From Clostridiales bacterium Firm_14 (GTDB lineage Bacteria; Bacillota; Clostridia; Saccharofermentanales; Saccharofermentanaceae), in the NCBI GenBank assembly GCA_001604135.1, contig LVAT01000012.1, positions 56,081 to 120,080 on the forward strand: 64,000 nt of DNA, written 5' to 3'. Positions 51,207 to 62,600 of the stretch are shown here, piece by piece (the stretch's first letter is position 1; the number at the start of each line of letters is the position of its first letter). The notes beneath the pieces were generated by a model. It made no database searches, was not told the DNA's origin, and saw nothing but the letters and a program-made list of their open reading frames with translations. The position numbers and the translations under genes are program-made.

Positions 51207-52424
51207 TTACACCGGTTTCGATGCGTTAGAAGCTTTGGATAAGATCACTATCGTTTCTACCTTATCCGTCCAGGGGAACATGTCGACGGGCTTGGCGATC
51301 TGTGCCTTATAGCCTTGCGCAACAAAGCCCTCGAGATCCCTTGCCAGAGTCTCGGGACAGCAGGAAATATATACGATCTTCGAAGGAGCCAGCTTGCCGC
51401 AAGCCTTGATGAACTTCATTGTGGTTCCGGCTCTTGTGGGATCCAAGATAACGCAGTCGATCTTAGCTTCGGTCTTAGCGAGTTTTTCCATATAAGCCGT
51501 CGCGTCACCAAGTACGAATTCTGCGTTCTCGACCTTGTTGATCTTCTTATTCTTCAGAGCATCAAGATAAGCAGCTTCCTTGATCTCGACACCCGTGATA
51601 TGTCCTACGAAGCCCGCGAAAGAGAGCGTTGTCGAACCCGTGCCGCAGTATGTATCGATGCAAACCTCATCGCCGTTAAACTCCGCGAGCCTTATCGCCT
51701 CCGAATAAAGGATCTGCGCCTGCTCGTGATTTGACTGCATGAAGGAATCTGCTGATACCCTGAATTTCTTTCCGAGGATGATGTCCGTGATATAGCCGCT
51801 GCCAGTGACCTTCTTGACCTCATCGCTTCCGAGGATCATGGAATCGTGGCGCTTGTTAATATTGATAAGGAGCGTCGTGATCTCCGGATGGAGCCTTAAC
51901 AGTTCGTCGGTAAAGATCTTCTTTTTCTTAAAGTATGTGCTTCCGATAATTAAGACGACCATGATCTCTCCGGTCGCATCAGCAGTTCTGACCAGGACTC
52001 TCCTGAGGTCGCCTTCGCCCCTTACTTCGTTATAAATGCTGATCTTCAGGCGTTCTGCGATCTCAGCGCAGTCTCTGATTATCGCCGTCGCAGTCTTATT
52101 CTCGATATAGCATGTACCGGTCTCAACGATACGGTGCGAACCTGTTTCATAAGGGCCGCAGATAACATGACCGTTCCTAAGTCTCTTAAAAGCGGAATGT
52201 ACTTTGTTTCTGTAGAATAGCGGCTCATCGCTGTGATGGATCGGGAGCACTTCACAGAAAGGCGAGATGAGCTTTTTGACTCTCTTCTCTTTTGCGACTG
52301 ACTGCTCGAAATAAGTCCTGCCCGCATAAGAGCATCCCCCGCACTTTTTCGCGACGGGGCAGTTATTTCGAACGTTCAGAGCATTTAACAGTTTGCTCTT
52401 ATCAGTCTCTTTCTGAGGCTTCAT
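51207..52424 (-). CDS. RlmD/RlmCD-type 23S rRNA (uracil-5-)-methyltransferase
   Basis: The 405-residue SAM-dependent methyltransferase has the TrmA/RlmD architecture. An iron-sulfur site lies at the N-terminus (CPVAKKCGGCSY), a substrate loop at DSFMQSNHEQAQILY, the SAM site at IDTYCGTGSTTLSFA, and the catalytic cysteine in YISCCPETLARDL. Its N-terminus lacks a clear TRAM domain. It starts at the last base of the folD stop codon, so expression is coupled to the folate C1 genes. The exact uridine target is not deducible. Confidence 0.9.
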   Translation of the reverse strand: MKPQKETDKSKLLNALNVRNNCPVAKKCGGCSYAGRTYFEQSVAKEKRVKKLISPFCEVLPIHHSDEPLFYRNKVHSAFKRLRNGHVICGPYETGSHRIVETGTCYIENKTATAIIRDCAEIAERLKISIYNEVRGEGDLRRVLVRTADATGEIMVVLIIGSTYFKKKKIFTDELLRLHPEITTLLININKRHDSMILGSDEVKKVTGSGYITDIILGKKFRVSADSFMQSNHEQAQILYSEAIRLAEFNGDEVCIDTYCGTGSTTLSFAGFVGHITGVEIKEAAYLDALKNKKINKVENAEFVLGDATAYMEKLAKTEAKIDCVILDPTRAGTTMKFIKACGKLAPSKIVYISCCPETLARDLEGFVAQGYKAQIAKPVDMFPWTDKVETIVILSKASNASKPV

Positions 52425-53269
52425 CAGACCTGCCTTCCAGCGTTATCGACAACGTGCTTCAAAAGGATCGCCGTCGTGATCGAACCTACTCCTCCCGGTA
52501 CGGGCGTAACAGCATCAGCTATCTCCGATACCTTCTCATAATCAACGTCACCGCAGAGCCGGCCTTGCTCATCGACGTTCATTCCGACGTCGATAATGAT
52601 CTGGCCGGGCTTAACGAACTTCTCAGTGATCATTTTCGCAACGCCGCAGCATGCGACTATGATGTCTGCGTTCTTGCATTCTTCTTCAATATTGACCGTC
52701 TTCGTATGGCATACGGTAACTGTGGCATTGGCAGTCGTAAGAAGGAGCGCTGCGGGCTTGCCGATAACAAGGCTTCTGCCGACGACTGTAACCTTCTTGC
52801 CCTTTGTCTCGATCTGATAGTGCCTGATCAATGCCATGACTGCTTCAGCTGTGCAGGGCGCAGCAGCATCCGGAACGCCTGCAAGGACGTTTTCCATGTT
52901 TCTGATATCCATGAAATCAGAGTCCTTGCCGGGATCGATCGTCCTTCTCATGTGCTCATCAGATAATCCCTTCGGCAAAGGTCTGAACACGAGGATACCG
53001 TGAATCTTCGGATCGTTATTTATGCCGTCGAAAGTCTTATCGAGTTCTTCCTGGGAAATGCCGGCATCAACTGCAGTAACTTCAACTTCAACGCCTGCTG
53101 ATTCGAAGCGCTTCAGAACGCCTCTCTCGTAAGCCAAGTCATCTTCCCTTGCACCGACACGAAGGATCGCGAGCTTGGGGCTTTTGCCCTTGCCCTTAAG
53201 TTCCTCCACCTTAACCTTAAGATCTTCTACGATCTTGTCTGCAACTTCTTTGCCGCCTAATCTCTGCAT
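52424..53269 (-). CDS. folD: Methylenetetrahydrofolate dehydrogenase/cyclohydrolase
   Basis: The 281-residue bifunctional enzyme interconverts 5,10-methylene-, methenyl- and 10-formyl-THF. Motifs seen are AYERGVLKRFESAG, GILVFRPLPKGL, the dinucleotide site VVGRSLVIGKPAALLLTTANATVTVCH and VTPVPGGVGSITTAILLKHVV. The N-terminal Lys region is less usual: YVKGK-like residues are replaced by AYERG, so the dehydrogenase/cyclohydrolase balance may differ. It forms an operon with the cyclodeaminase-like gene (5-base gap) and the rRNA methyltransferase. Confidence 0.92.
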   Translation of the reverse strand: MQRLGGKEVADKIVEDLKVKVEELKGKGKSPKLAILRVGAREDDLAYERGVLKRFESAGVEVEVTAVDAGISQEELDKTFDGINNDPKIHGILVFRPLPKGLSDEHMRRTIDPGKDSDFMDIRNMENVLAGVPDAAAPCTAEAVMALIRHYQIETKGKKVTVVGRSLVIGKPAALLLTTANATVTVCHTKTVNIEEECKNADIIVACCGVAKMITEKFVKPGQIIIDVGMNVDEQGRLCGDVDYEKVSEIADAVTPVPGGVGSITTAILLKHVVDNAGRQV

Positions 53270-53274
53270 TCTTA

Positions 53275-53892
53275 TTACCCGCCGATCAAAACCTTTTTTA
53301 CTTCCGCATAGACCTTTGTGCAGATCTCAGATGTCTCATCAACGAGTGCATCCGTCTTCTTATTCAGGTCTTCTGCATATGCTCTGTCCTTCATGGACTT
53401 TGTGTTGATATATACGTTCATCGCAGCGCCCTTTGCAGCCGTATCACAAGCTGCAGCAGCAACTCCGACATCGCTTATGGCAAGTCTGGAACCGATAACT
53501 GCAAGGCGCTCCAAGATCTTTGCTGTCTCATTTGCCTTAGCTACGACTTCGTAAGGAGCCGTGCTCGCATCCTTAAGAACAGCTTCTAAGATCTCGTCTC
53601 TTCCTTCCTGTTCCTTGGGAATGGAATATGCTTTTGCGAGGGGCGCGAAAACCTCCTCGTCCTTCTTGCCAAGAGCCTCAAACTCTTTTACGAGAGAGCC
53701 GCACTTAGCGATCGTAGCTTCGATCTCTTCCTGGTATTCAGCATACTTCTTCTTGCCGCTCGTAAGGTTTCCTACCATCGAACCCAAAGCTGCTGCGATA
53801 CCGCCGCAAACTGCCGATGCTCCGCCGCCTCCGGGTGTGGGCGCGCCTGAAGCAAGCTCTGTTAAAAATACATCTACTGTTCTGTTTTCCAT
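53275..53892 (-). CDS. Formimidoyl-THF cyclodeaminase / methenyl-THF cyclohydrolase (FchA-type)
   Basis: The 205-residue helical protein belongs to the FTCD-C/FchA family. It starts MENRTVDVFLTELASGAPTPGGGGASAV, which has the family PTPGGG motif, with VGNLTSGKKKY shortly after. It is thought to act on methenyl-THF or formimino-THF. Position directly before folD is the common clostridial arrangement for tetrahydrofolate C1 interconversion. Whether it deaminates or only hydrolyses cannot be told. Confidence 0.9.
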   Translation of the reverse strand: MENRTVDVFLTELASGAPTPGGGGASAVCGGIAAALGSMVGNLTSGKKKYAEYQEEIEATIAKCGSLVKEFEALGKKDEEVFAPLAKAYSIPKEQEGRDEILEAVLKDASTAPYEVVAKANETAKILERLAVIGSRLAISDVGVAAAACDTAAKGAAMNVYINTKSMKDRAYAEDLNKKTDALVDETSEICTKVYAEVKKVLIGG

Positions 53893-54099
53893 GATCGCTT
53901 AGAACTCCTGAATCCTTATTACGTTACTATTCTACTCGATATCGGCAGTTTAAGTCAGTCTACATTATGGTAAATATCCTGACTGTTAACAGGCTGCATT
54001 TATTCGTATTGCGGTGTATAAGCCTTTTTGGCAGGAATAGCGTCCCCCGGCCCCGAAAATACGGTCAGGCACGGTTGTATCTGTTTTCGATGTTCCCGC

Positions 54100-54127
54100 C
54101 AAAATAAAAGGCGGTCAGTGACCGCCT
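54100..54127 (-). terminator. Terminator of the NlpC/P60 gene
   Basis: AGGCGGTCA (54109-54117) and TGACCGCCT (54119-54127) form the stem; on the minus strand TTTTATTTT follows. It ends 6 bases from the stop codon at 54133. Confidence 0.88.
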
Positions 54128-54132
54128 CTGAT

Positions 54133-55464
54133 TTACTGGATTATTCGTTTTATCGCTTTGATCTTCATCATGTCGAGCTTACCGTAGATTACTTTACCTT
54201 TCGAAGCCGACGCGTGGATTACCTGACCATTGCCGACGTAAATCGCAACGTGTCCGCAGTAGCTTCCGTAATCGTAGCAGACAACGTCACCTGCTTTGAT
54301 CTCGCTTCGTGGAACGCTTACGCCGGACTTCTTCCAGATCTGCGTAGCACCGTGGGGTACAGAGACGCCTACCTGTGCGTAGCAGTACATTACGAGGCCG
54401 GAGCAGTCTATTCCCTTGGATGAGGAACCTCCGAATACGTACTTAACGCCGAGCATTGATTCTGCGATCGATACGATACTGTCGCCGTTCTTACCGCTGA
54501 TCTTCGGAAGCTTCTTGGTGTTACCGTACTTGGTACCGCCGGAGCTCTTTGAAGGCTTGGTTGTCGGCTTAGGCGTAGGTGTAGGTGTGGGCGTCGGCGG
54601 CGGATTTGTTGTCGTATATGACTTATAAACATATCCGGTCTTACCGCCGGTTGTCTTTACCTTGTACCATTTATCACCAACGATAGCGCTGCAATAGAGC
54701 TTTGCGTCCTGGTTAACAACTGCAACCTGTTCTGCGGTTGTGGAAGGCTCAGCTCTTACGACAAGGCTTCCTGTATCTACCCATACGGTTCTGTCTACTT
54801 TGACAGAGACCATCGTATCCTGAATTGAATTTGTGAGGACGAATCCTTCCTTACCTGCTTCAGTCTTGATCCTTGACCATGTATCGCCGACACCGGTTCT
54901 GGTTACTTCCTGACCTAAGTGGAGTGATACCAGAGTCTTGGAATCCATATTAGGCTTTTCCTTAAGGATGGACTGATTTGCTCTTACATAATATGTGGAT
55001 TCGTCAGGCGTGAAGCATGAAGGATCCAAAAGCTCGATAGGAAGATTCGAGCTGTCATACTGCTGGCTTACGACGAAACTCGGAATGTCGGAGTAAGTTT
55101 TAGTGCCTGTCTTTTCCTCAGTCTTTGTGGGATCTGTTTCACCGGTTTCTGCAGGTTCACCGGGCTCGCCGGGTTCTCCGCCTTCACCTGTTTCGCCGGG
55201 CTCAACTCCGCAAACTTCTTCGTAGTCAGCGCTGACAAGCTGATCGGCACTGTCAACGAGAGCCCAGTCCTCAATAACGACTTCGCCGCTGTCGATGGTC
55301 TGTGTTCCGAAAGTATTCTTATAAGCACGTGCAACGACGAGATTGGGAGTCATGCCTTCACGAAGGCCCAGAGGGAAGCAGACCATGGGGAGGGCAACGA
55401 AAATGCCCGTAGCAATGGTAAGTATATGCTGCTTCCTGTTATGTTTTAAAACTACCTTCTTCAT
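54133..55464 (-). CDS. SH3/NlpC-P60 peptidoglycan hydrolase
   Basis: The 443-residue secreted or membrane-anchored protein has an N-terminal membrane segment (about 12-33), a low-complexity Gly/Glu/Pro linker (about 90-120), two bacterial SH3 domains (about 155-215 and 222-285), a Pro/Thr linker (PTPTPTPTPKP) and a C-terminal NlpC/P60 domain. Catalytic Cys is in GIDCSGLVMYCY, His in CGHVAIYVGNG and the third residue in VIHAS. It cuts peptide stems of peptidoglycan. It is a single-gene unit with its own terminator. Confidence 0.94.
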   Translation of the reverse strand: MKKVVLKHNRKQHILTIATGIFVALPMVCFPLGLREGMTPNLVVARAYKNTFGTQTIDSGEVVIEDWALVDSADQLVSADYEEVCGVEPGETGEGGEPGEPGEPAETGETDPTKTEEKTGTKTYSDIPSFVVSQQYDSSNLPIELLDPSCFTPDESTYYVRANQSILKEKPNMDSKTLVSLHLGQEVTRTGVGDTWSRIKTEAGKEGFVLTNSIQDTMVSVKVDRTVWVDTGSLVVRAEPSTTAEQVAVVNQDAKLYCSAIVGDKWYKVKTTGGKTGYVYKSYTTTNPPPTPTPTPTPKPTTKPSKSSGGTKYGNTKKLPKISGKNGDSIVSIAESMLGVKYVFGGSSSKGIDCSGLVMYCYAQVGVSVPHGATQIWKKSGVSVPRSEIKAGDVVCYDYGSYCGHVAIYVGNGQVIHASASKGKVIYGKLDMMKIKAIKRIIQ

Positions 55465-55585
55465 ATATCTCCGCGTCCGAAAATAATACTACCTTGTAAT
55501 TATACTATCTGTATTCAGGCCATTTTGTGGCAATTCTCAGGCTCAAGGCCCCTGTTTTGCCTAAAAACGGCTGCGTTTTGCATAC

Positions 55586-55617
55586 AAAAACGCCGAAGGA
55601 GTATACCCCTCCGGCGT
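55586..55617 (-). terminator. Terminator of rpoBC
   Basis: CGCCG-aAGG and CCT-cCGGCG (55591-55616) form the stem. On the minus strand TTTTTG follows. It lies 53 bases after the rpoC stop codon. Confidence 0.9.
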
Positions 55618-55669
55618 CATTATAAACTTTTGGGACCCGCAGTTGGTTTACAATTACGGGACAAAGTAA

Positions 55670-58600
55670 TTACTTCTTGTCCTTAAGTCCGTCAGCTTCG
55701 AGCTGTGACTCTAAGCGGTCCTGCTCATCCAGGAGCTCGTTTCTGGCCTGGATCTGCTCGAGATAGTCGTTAGCGAAGAGCTCTGAATCGCCCTCTGCTT
55801 CGCCGTACTCGTGACCTGTGATGAGCTTGCTGTTTGCCTTGATGACAGGAACAGCTGTGATGTCGCTGTGAGCCTTGATACCGGTACCTGCAGGGATGAG
55901 CGCACCGATGATGACGTTCTCCTTGATACCGATGAGCGGATCGACCTTGCCCTTGATAACAGCATCTGTAAGTACCTTTGCTGTCTCCTGGAAGGATGCA
56001 GCAGACATGAAGGAGTCGGAAGCGCTTGCGGCCTTAGCGATACCCAGGAGGATAGTCTTGCCGTTTGCGGGTCTCTTGCCCTGCTCTTCACAGTCTCTGT
56101 TTCTGGAAATGAAGTTATACCAGTCAACAGTTGTACCTGTCATGAAGCCTGTATCACCCGGATCGTCGATCTGGACTCTTCTCATCATCTGCTTGGTGAT
56201 GATCTCGATGTGCTTATCGTTGATGTTTACACCACCACCTGTGTAGTAAACCTTTGTGATCTCAGAGATGATGTACTTCTGAACGGCACGGATATCCTTA
56301 ACTCTGAGGATCTCCTTAGGATCGATCTTACCGTCGATGATCTGATCGCCGGCTTCGATTACCTGACCGTCAGTAACTGTAAGTGTTGCGTGAGAAGGAA
56401 CCTTGTATTCCATCTTCTCGATCGGGTTGCCCTTAGCATCTCTGATCGGCTCAACACCCTCATCATATACAGGTGTTACAACGATTGTCTTCTGCTTTGT
56501 CTTCTCGTTCTCAACGATCTTAACAGAACCCGGAACGGAAGAGATGATACCGTGACCCTTAGGATCTCTTGCTTCGAAGATCTCTGTAACTCGAGGGAGA
56601 CCCTGAGTGATATCTTCACCGGAAGCAGCGATACCACCGGAGTGGAACGTTCTCATCGTAAGCTGTGTACCAGGCTCACCGATTGACTGAGCTGCGATGA
56701 TACCGACAGCTTCACCAACTGCAACAGGACGGCCTGTAGCGAGGTTGATACCATAGCACTTGGAGCAGACGCCTCTTCTGGAGCGGCAGTCAAATACTGA
56801 TCTGATCTTGAGCTTGCCCAAGTCTTCGATCTGCTGTCTGGAAAGGATCTTGCCTGCAGCTTCTGCCTCAGCAACCTTTGCAGCAACCTTCTTTTCGTGC
56901 TCAGCAAGCTTCTCAGGTGTCTCAGCACCCTTGATCTTAATAGAATCCTTAAGAGCCTGTCTTGCCTCGTTAGCTTCCTTCTTTGCAAGCTCAACGGACT
57001 TGCAGATATCTTCTGCCTTAAGAGCGTCGATAAGTTCGTTCTTCTTAACGATTACTTCGCCTGTCTGATAGTTGATGATGTCTTCAGCTGCATAACGGCC
57101 ATAGAGACGGTCGTTAAGAGACTTGATAACGTTGGTGTGCTTGTTGGAAACCTCTGTGATCTCCTTAACCCATGTGAAGTCGTCAGTACCGCAGTCTTCT
57201 TCTGTAACAACAACGGCCTGGGCAACGTCAACGAGACGTCTTGTAAGGTAACCTGACTCAGCTGTCTTAAGAGCCGTATCGGAGAGAGCCTTACGCGCAC
57301 CGTGTGAGGAGATGAAGAACTCGAGCACGTTCATACCTTCACGGAGGTTGGACTTGATCGGGATCTCGATCGTGTTACCGGTTGTATCCTGCATGAGACC
57401 ACGCATACCTGCGAGCTGCTTGATCTGGTTGTTAGAACCACGGGCACCGGAGTCAGCCATCATTCTGATCGGGTTGTAGATGTCGAGGTTGTCCATGAGC
57501 GCCTTTGTGATGTTGTTTGTTGTCTCAGACCAAACCTTGGTAACCTCGTTGTGACGCTCTGTCTCTGTGAAGAATCCTTCTTCAGCAGCTTCGTTGATCT
57601 CTTCAACTCTCTCGTCACCCTCAGCGATCATCTTATCCTTGATGTCAGGGATGATCATGTCTTCGATACCGATGGAGATACCGGAGATCGTGGAGAATCT
57701 GTAACCCATTGCCTTAACATCATCGAGGAAGATCGTTGTTCTCTCGAGGCCGTGTGTAGCGATGCACTTAGCGATGATCTTTTCGAGCTTCTTCTTACCT
57801 AAAGCGAACTCGAACTTAAATTCCTTATCAGGATTCTCTGCCTTAACCTTGGCAGCCTTCTCCTTCTGAGATGCAAGGTGCTCGAAATCGATCTCAAGCT
57901 TCAGGTGGTTCTCAGGCTTTGTTCTGTCAACAAATCCGAGATCCTGAGGAACGATCTGGTTGAAGATGAATCTTCCGAGTGTGGATTCAACAAGACCTGT
58001 CTCAACCTTGCCGTTGATCTCTCTGGAGATACGTACCTTGATCATGCTGTGGAGCGTGATCTGGTGCTCGTCATATGCCATCTGAGCCTCGTCGATAGAG
58101 GAGAATACCATGCCCTCACCCTTATCGTTCTCTACTTCCATTGTGAGGTAGTAGCAGCCGAGGATCATATCCTGTGTAGGAACCGTAACCGGCTTACCGT
58201 CCTGAGGCTTCAGGAGGTTGTTTGTAGAAAGCATGAGGAATCTTGCCTCTGCCTGAGCCTCTGCAGAAAGCGGTACGTGTACAGCCATCTGGTCTCCGTC
58301 GAAGTCTGCGTTAAAGCCTGTGCAGACGAGCGGATGGAGCTTGATGGCACGACCTTCTACGAGTACAGGCTCGAATGCCTGGATAGAAAGTCTGTGGAGT
58401 GTAGGAGCACGGTTCAGGAGTACCGGATGATCCTGAATGATCTCTTCGAGGATATCCCATACTTCAGGAACTCTTGCGTCTACCTGTCTTCTTGCTGTCT
58501 TGATATTGAGCTTGTCGTTGATCTCAACGAGCTTCTTGATTACGAAGGGCTTGAAGAGCTCTAATGCCATCTCCTTAGGGAGACCGCACTGATGCATCTT

Positions 58601-59677
58601 AAGCTCAGGTCCGACGATGATAACTGAACGGCCTGAGTAGTCTACACGCTTACCCAGGAGGTTCTGTCTGAAACGGCCCTGCTTACCCTTGAGCATGTCA
58701 GAGAGTGACTTGAGCTGTCTGTTGCTTGTAGCAGATGTTGAACCCTTAACAGGTGTGCCGTGACGTCCGTTGTCGATCAACGCGTCAACAGCTTCCTGGA
58801 GCATTCTCTTCTCGTTACGTACGATGATCTCAGGAGCTCCAAGGTCCAAAAGCTTCTTAAGACGGTTGTTTCTGCCGATAACTCTTCTGTAGAGATCGTT
58901 AAGATCTGAAGTAGCATAACGGCCGCCATCCAAAGGTACCATAGGACGGAGTTCCGGAGGAAGTACAGGGATAACGTCAAGGATCATCCACTCAGGCTTG
59001 TTGCCGGAAGCCTTGAAAGCTTCTGCGATCTCAAGTCTCTTGTTGATCTTAAGTCTCTTTTGTGTGCTTACGGAACCGACCTTCTCTTCCTGAAGCTGAG
59101 CAATGATCTCGTCGATGTTGATCTCAGCCAAGAGTTCCTTGATAGCCTCGGCACCCATCTTTGCAACGAAAGAATCCTTGCCGTTCTTCTCTTTTACGCT
59201 CTTGAACTGGTCTTCTGTAATGATGTCATACTTGTTAAGACCTGTCTCAACGCTGTTGCCGGGATCGATTACGATGTACTTTGAGTAATAAAGTACGCTC
59301 TCGAGCTGCTTAACTGTGAGGTCAAGCAAAGTACCGATCTTTGAAGGCTGGGTCTTGAAGTACCAGATGTGAGATACAGGTGTAGCAAGCTGGATGTGTC
59401 CGAGTCTCTCACGGCGAACTGTGTTCTTTGTGACTTCGACTCCGCACTTGTCGCAGATCATGCCCTTGAATCTGATCTTCTTGTACTTACCGCAGCGGCA
59501 TTCCCAAGACTTTGTAGGTCCGAAGATCTTTTCGCAGAAAAGACCGTCGACCTCAGGTCTCTGAGTACGATAGTTAATGGTCTCAGGCTTCTTTACTTCG
59601 CCGTGTGACCAGCTCTTGATAACCTCAGGAGATGCAAGCTGAATACTTATTTTTGTAAGATGATTCTGATCATTCAT
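55670..59677 (-). CDS. rpoC: RNA polymerase beta-prime subunit
   Basis: The 1335-residue catalytic subunit holds the N-terminal zinc ribbon ([20 protein letters not shown], about residues 60-80), the Mg-binding NADFDGDQM (about 457-465), and a second zinc site, [13 protein letters not shown] (about 960-972). It is about 100 residues longer than Bacillus subtilis RpoC. A charged, coiled-coil-like insertion of roughly 50 residues lies just before the second zinc site (about 896-950), rich in Lys, Ala and Glu. It follows rpoB by 18 bases. Confidence 0.97.
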   Translation of the reverse strand: MNDQNHLTKISIQLASPEVIKSWSHGEVKKPETINYRTQRPEVDGLFCEKIFGPTKSWECRCGKYKKIRFKGMICDKCGVEVTKNTVRRERLGHIQLATPVSHIWYFKTQPSKIGTLLDLTVKQLESVLYYSKYIVIDPGNSVETGLNKYDIITEDQFKSVKEKNGKDSFVAKMGAEAIKELLAEINIDEIIAQLQEEKVGSVSTQKRLKINKRLEIAEAFKASGNKPEWMILDVIPVLPPELRPMVPLDGGRYATSDLNDLYRRVIGRNNRLKKLLDLGAPEIIVRNEKRMLQEAVDALIDNGRHGTPVKGSTSATSNRQLKSLSDMLKGKQGRFRQNLLGKRVDYSGRSVIIVGPELKMHQCGLPKEMALELFKPFVIKKLVEINDKLNIKTARRQVDARVPEVWDILEEIIQDHPVLLNRAPTLHRLSIQAFEPVLVEGRAIKLHPLVCTGFNADFDGDQMAVHVPLSAEAQAEARFLMLSTNNLLKPQDGKPVTVPTQDMILGCYYLTMEVENDKGEGMVFSSIDEAQMAYDEHQITLHSMIKVRISREINGKVETGLVESTLGRFIFNQIVPQDLGFVDRTKPENHLKLEIDFEHLASQKEKAAKVKAENPDKEFKFEFALGKKKLEKIIAKCIATHGLERTTIFLDDVKAMGYRFSTISGISIGIEDMIIPDIKDKMIAEGDERVEEINEAAEEGFFTETERHNEVTKVWSETTNNITKALMDNLDIYNPIRMMADSGARGSNNQIKQLAGMRGLMQDTTGNTIEIPIKSNLREGMNVLEFFISSHGARKALSDTALKTAESGYLTRRLVDVAQAVVVTEEDCGTDDFTWVKEITEVSNKHTNVIKSLNDRLYGRYAAEDIINYQTGEVIVKKNELIDALKAEDICKSVELAKKEANEARQALKDSIKIKGAETPEKLAEHEKKVAAKVAEAEAAGKILSRQQIEDLGKLKIRSVFDCRSRRGVCSKCYGINLATGRPVAVGEAVGIIAAQSIGEPGTQLTMRTFHSGGIAASGEDITQGLPRVTEIFEARDPKGHGIISSVPGSVKIVENEKTKQKTIVVTPVYDEGVEPIRDAKGNPIEKMEYKVPSHATLTVTDGQVIEAGDQIIDGKIDPKEILRVKDIRAVQKYIISEITKVYYTGGGVNINDKHIEIITKQMMRRVQIDDPGDTGFMTGTTVDWYNFISRNRDCEEQGKRPANGKTILLGIAKAASASDSFMSAASFQETAKVLTDAVIKGKVDPLIGIKENVIIGALIPAGTGIKAHSDITAVPVIKANSKLITGHEYGEAEGDSELFANDYLEQIQARNELLDEQDRLESQLEADGLKDKK

Positions 59678-59695
59678 ATCTATCTTTTATCTCCT

Positions 59696-62600
59696 TTACA
59701 TATCGTCGTCGTCGCCAGCGAAATCATCAACGAAATCACCGTCTTCTTCCTTGATGTTTCCGAGCTCATCAGCTTCTACGAAGCCTTCGCTGAAAATATC
59801 GGAAGGAGATTCTGCGTCTTCACCGTCGAGTGAAGCTCTCGTTGTCTCATCCATCTCGCTGTATGTGTCGAATGACTGTCTGTCCTCAGCAACATATTCC
59901 TTGTCGTCTGTATATGTACGGACATCGAGTGCAAGTGCCTTGAGCTCGTTAACGAGGACGTTGAAGGACTCAGGGATACCAGGCTCAGGAATGTTCTTGC
60001 CGCGGATGATAGCGTCATATGTCTTTGAACGGCCTTCGATATCGTCGGACTTAACTGTGAGGATTTCCTTAAGAGTATGAGCAGCACCGTAAGCTTCGAG
60101 TGCCCAAACTTCCATCTCACCGAATCTCTGTCCGCCGAACTGAGCTTTACCGCCCAAAGGCTGCTGTGTAACGAGTGAGTAAGGTCCTGTGGATCTTGCG
60201 TGCATCTTGTCGTCAACAAGGTGGTGCAGCTTCATGTAGTACATGATACCTACTGTTACTCTGTTTTCGAAAGGTTCACCGGTACGTCCGTCATAAAGAA
60301 CTGTCTTACCGTCCTTATCAATGCCTGCGAGCTCGAAAGCATCAGCGATGTCGTTCTCGTTTGCACCGTCGAATACAGGGGTTGCGATCTTCCAGTTGAG
60401 TGCCTTTGCAGCACGTCCGAGGTGTACCTCGAGGAGCTGGCCGATGTTCATACGTGAAGGAACGCCCAACGGGTTCAAGCAGATATCGAGTGTTGTACCG
60501 TCAGGTAAGAAAGGCATATCCTCTTCAGGAAGTACTCTGGAGACGACACCCTTGTTTCCGTGACGACCAGCCATCTTGTCGCCGATGGAGAGCTTTCTCT
60601 TCTGAGCGACATAAACGCGGACTCTCTTATCTACACCGTTCTTCAGGTTGCCGTTTGTATCCTTTGTGGAAACAACAACGTCAACGACTACGCCGGAACC
60701 GCCGTGAGGAACGCGCTTGGAAGTATCCTTAACTTCTCTTGCTCTCTCGTTGAAGATTGCCTTATAAAGTCTCTCTTCTGCTGTCTGGTCTGTCTCACCC
60801 TTAGGGGAAACCTTACCAACGAGGATGTCTCCGTCCTTAACTTCGGCACCGATCATGACGATACCGTTCTCATCCAAGTTGGAGAGAGCGTCGTCACTTA
60901 CGTTCGGAACTTCTCTTGTGATCTGCTCAGCACCGAGCTTTGTCTCACGTGCTTCGCACTCATGCTCTTCGATATGGATAGATGTATAAACATCATCTCT
61001 TACGATTCTCTCATTTACGAGAACAGCGTCCTCGTAGTTATAACCTTCCCATGTTGTGAATCCGATGAGAACGTTACGTCCGAGAGCAAGCTCACCGTTG
61101 TCTGTAGCAGGACCGTCTGCGATAGTATCGCCGGCCTTTACCTTGTCGCCGATGGCAACGATAGGACGCTGGTTGATGCATGTGCTCTGGTTGGATCTCT
61201 GATACTTAGCGAGCATGTAGGTATCTACTGTGCCCTCAGCTGTTGTAACTTCGATCTTGTCTGATGCAACGAAGGATACGACACCGTCGTGGGATGCAAC
61301 GATGCATACGCCGGAGTCCTTAGCAGCACGGTATTCCATACCTGTTCCGATGATAGGTGCCTCAGGCTTGATGAGAGGTACTGCCTGACGCTGCATGTTG
61401 GAGCCCATGAGGGCACGGTTAGCGTCGTCGTTACCAAGGAACGGGATAAGTGATGTAGATACGGATACGAGCTGCTTAGGAGATACGTCCATGTAGTCGA
61501 CCTGTTCAGGGTCAAGCTGCAGGAACTGGTCTAAGTAACGGCATACGATCTTCTTGCCGATGAAGCGGCCGTCCTCATCGATAGGCTCGTTAGCCTGAGC
61601 GATGTTGAACTCATCCTCTTCGTCTGCGGACATGTAAACAACTTCGTCAGTAACTCTTAAGTTCTCCTTATCGAACTTTCTGTAAGGAGTCTCAATGAAA
61701 CCGTACTTGTTGATACGTGCATAGATAGCCAGGGACGTCATAAGACCGATGTTCTGACCTTCCGGTGTCTCGATCGTACACATACGTCCATAGTGTGTAG
61801 GGTTGATATCACGGACTTCCATTGAAGCTCTCTCACGGGAGATACCGCCGGGACCCAGAGCTGAAAGTCTTCTCTTGTTCGTAAGCTCAGCAAGAGGGTT
61901 GTTCTGGTCAGCGAAAGCTGAAAGCTGTGATGATCCGAAGAACTCTCTGAATGCAGCAGACAAAGGTCTTGTGTTAACGAGGCTTGTAGCCGTAACAACT
62001 TCGCCTTCCTTGCTGGAGATCTGAGAGATCCTGTCTCTTGTATTCTTCTCGACTCTCTGGATACCTGTACGGAGCTGGTTCTGTAAGAGCTCGCCTACAG
62101 ACTTAACTCTACGGTTACCCAAGTGGTCGATGTTGTCGATTCTGCCGACGCCTCTGTGCAATCCGATGTAGTAGGAAACGAATGCCAGGATATCGTCAAC
62201 TGTGAGGTTTCTGGGCATAAGGTCTTCCTTACGCTCAGCCATGGCTGCCTCAAGTCTGGAAGCAATGTCTGTCTTGCTCTCAGCCTTTACCTGCTCGATG
62301 ATCTCTCTCAAGACGCTTGCTCTAACCTTCTCGTTAACGCCTGTTCTTGCGAGGTCGAACTTCTTGAACTCAGCCTTTGTGATGCTGTTGGCGATGAAAG
62401 CCTCAGCGTCAACTCTTCCGTTGCCGATGACCTTGAGAGGTACATCTTCGAACTCATCCTCATCAGCTGCGCGAACGAGCTTTCTGGGGAAGATCTGAAT
62501 AGCCATAACGCCTGAGTCTTCGATCTTGGCAGCGATCTCTTCTGTGATTACGGTGTTCTTCTTGCAGATAAGCTCACCGTCTTCAGTAACTACGTTGTCA

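Noticed and set aside
55811..56686. Plus-strand open frame of 291 codons within rpoC
   Set aside because: Shadow of rpoC; Cys/Leu/Asp-rich composition with no family match.
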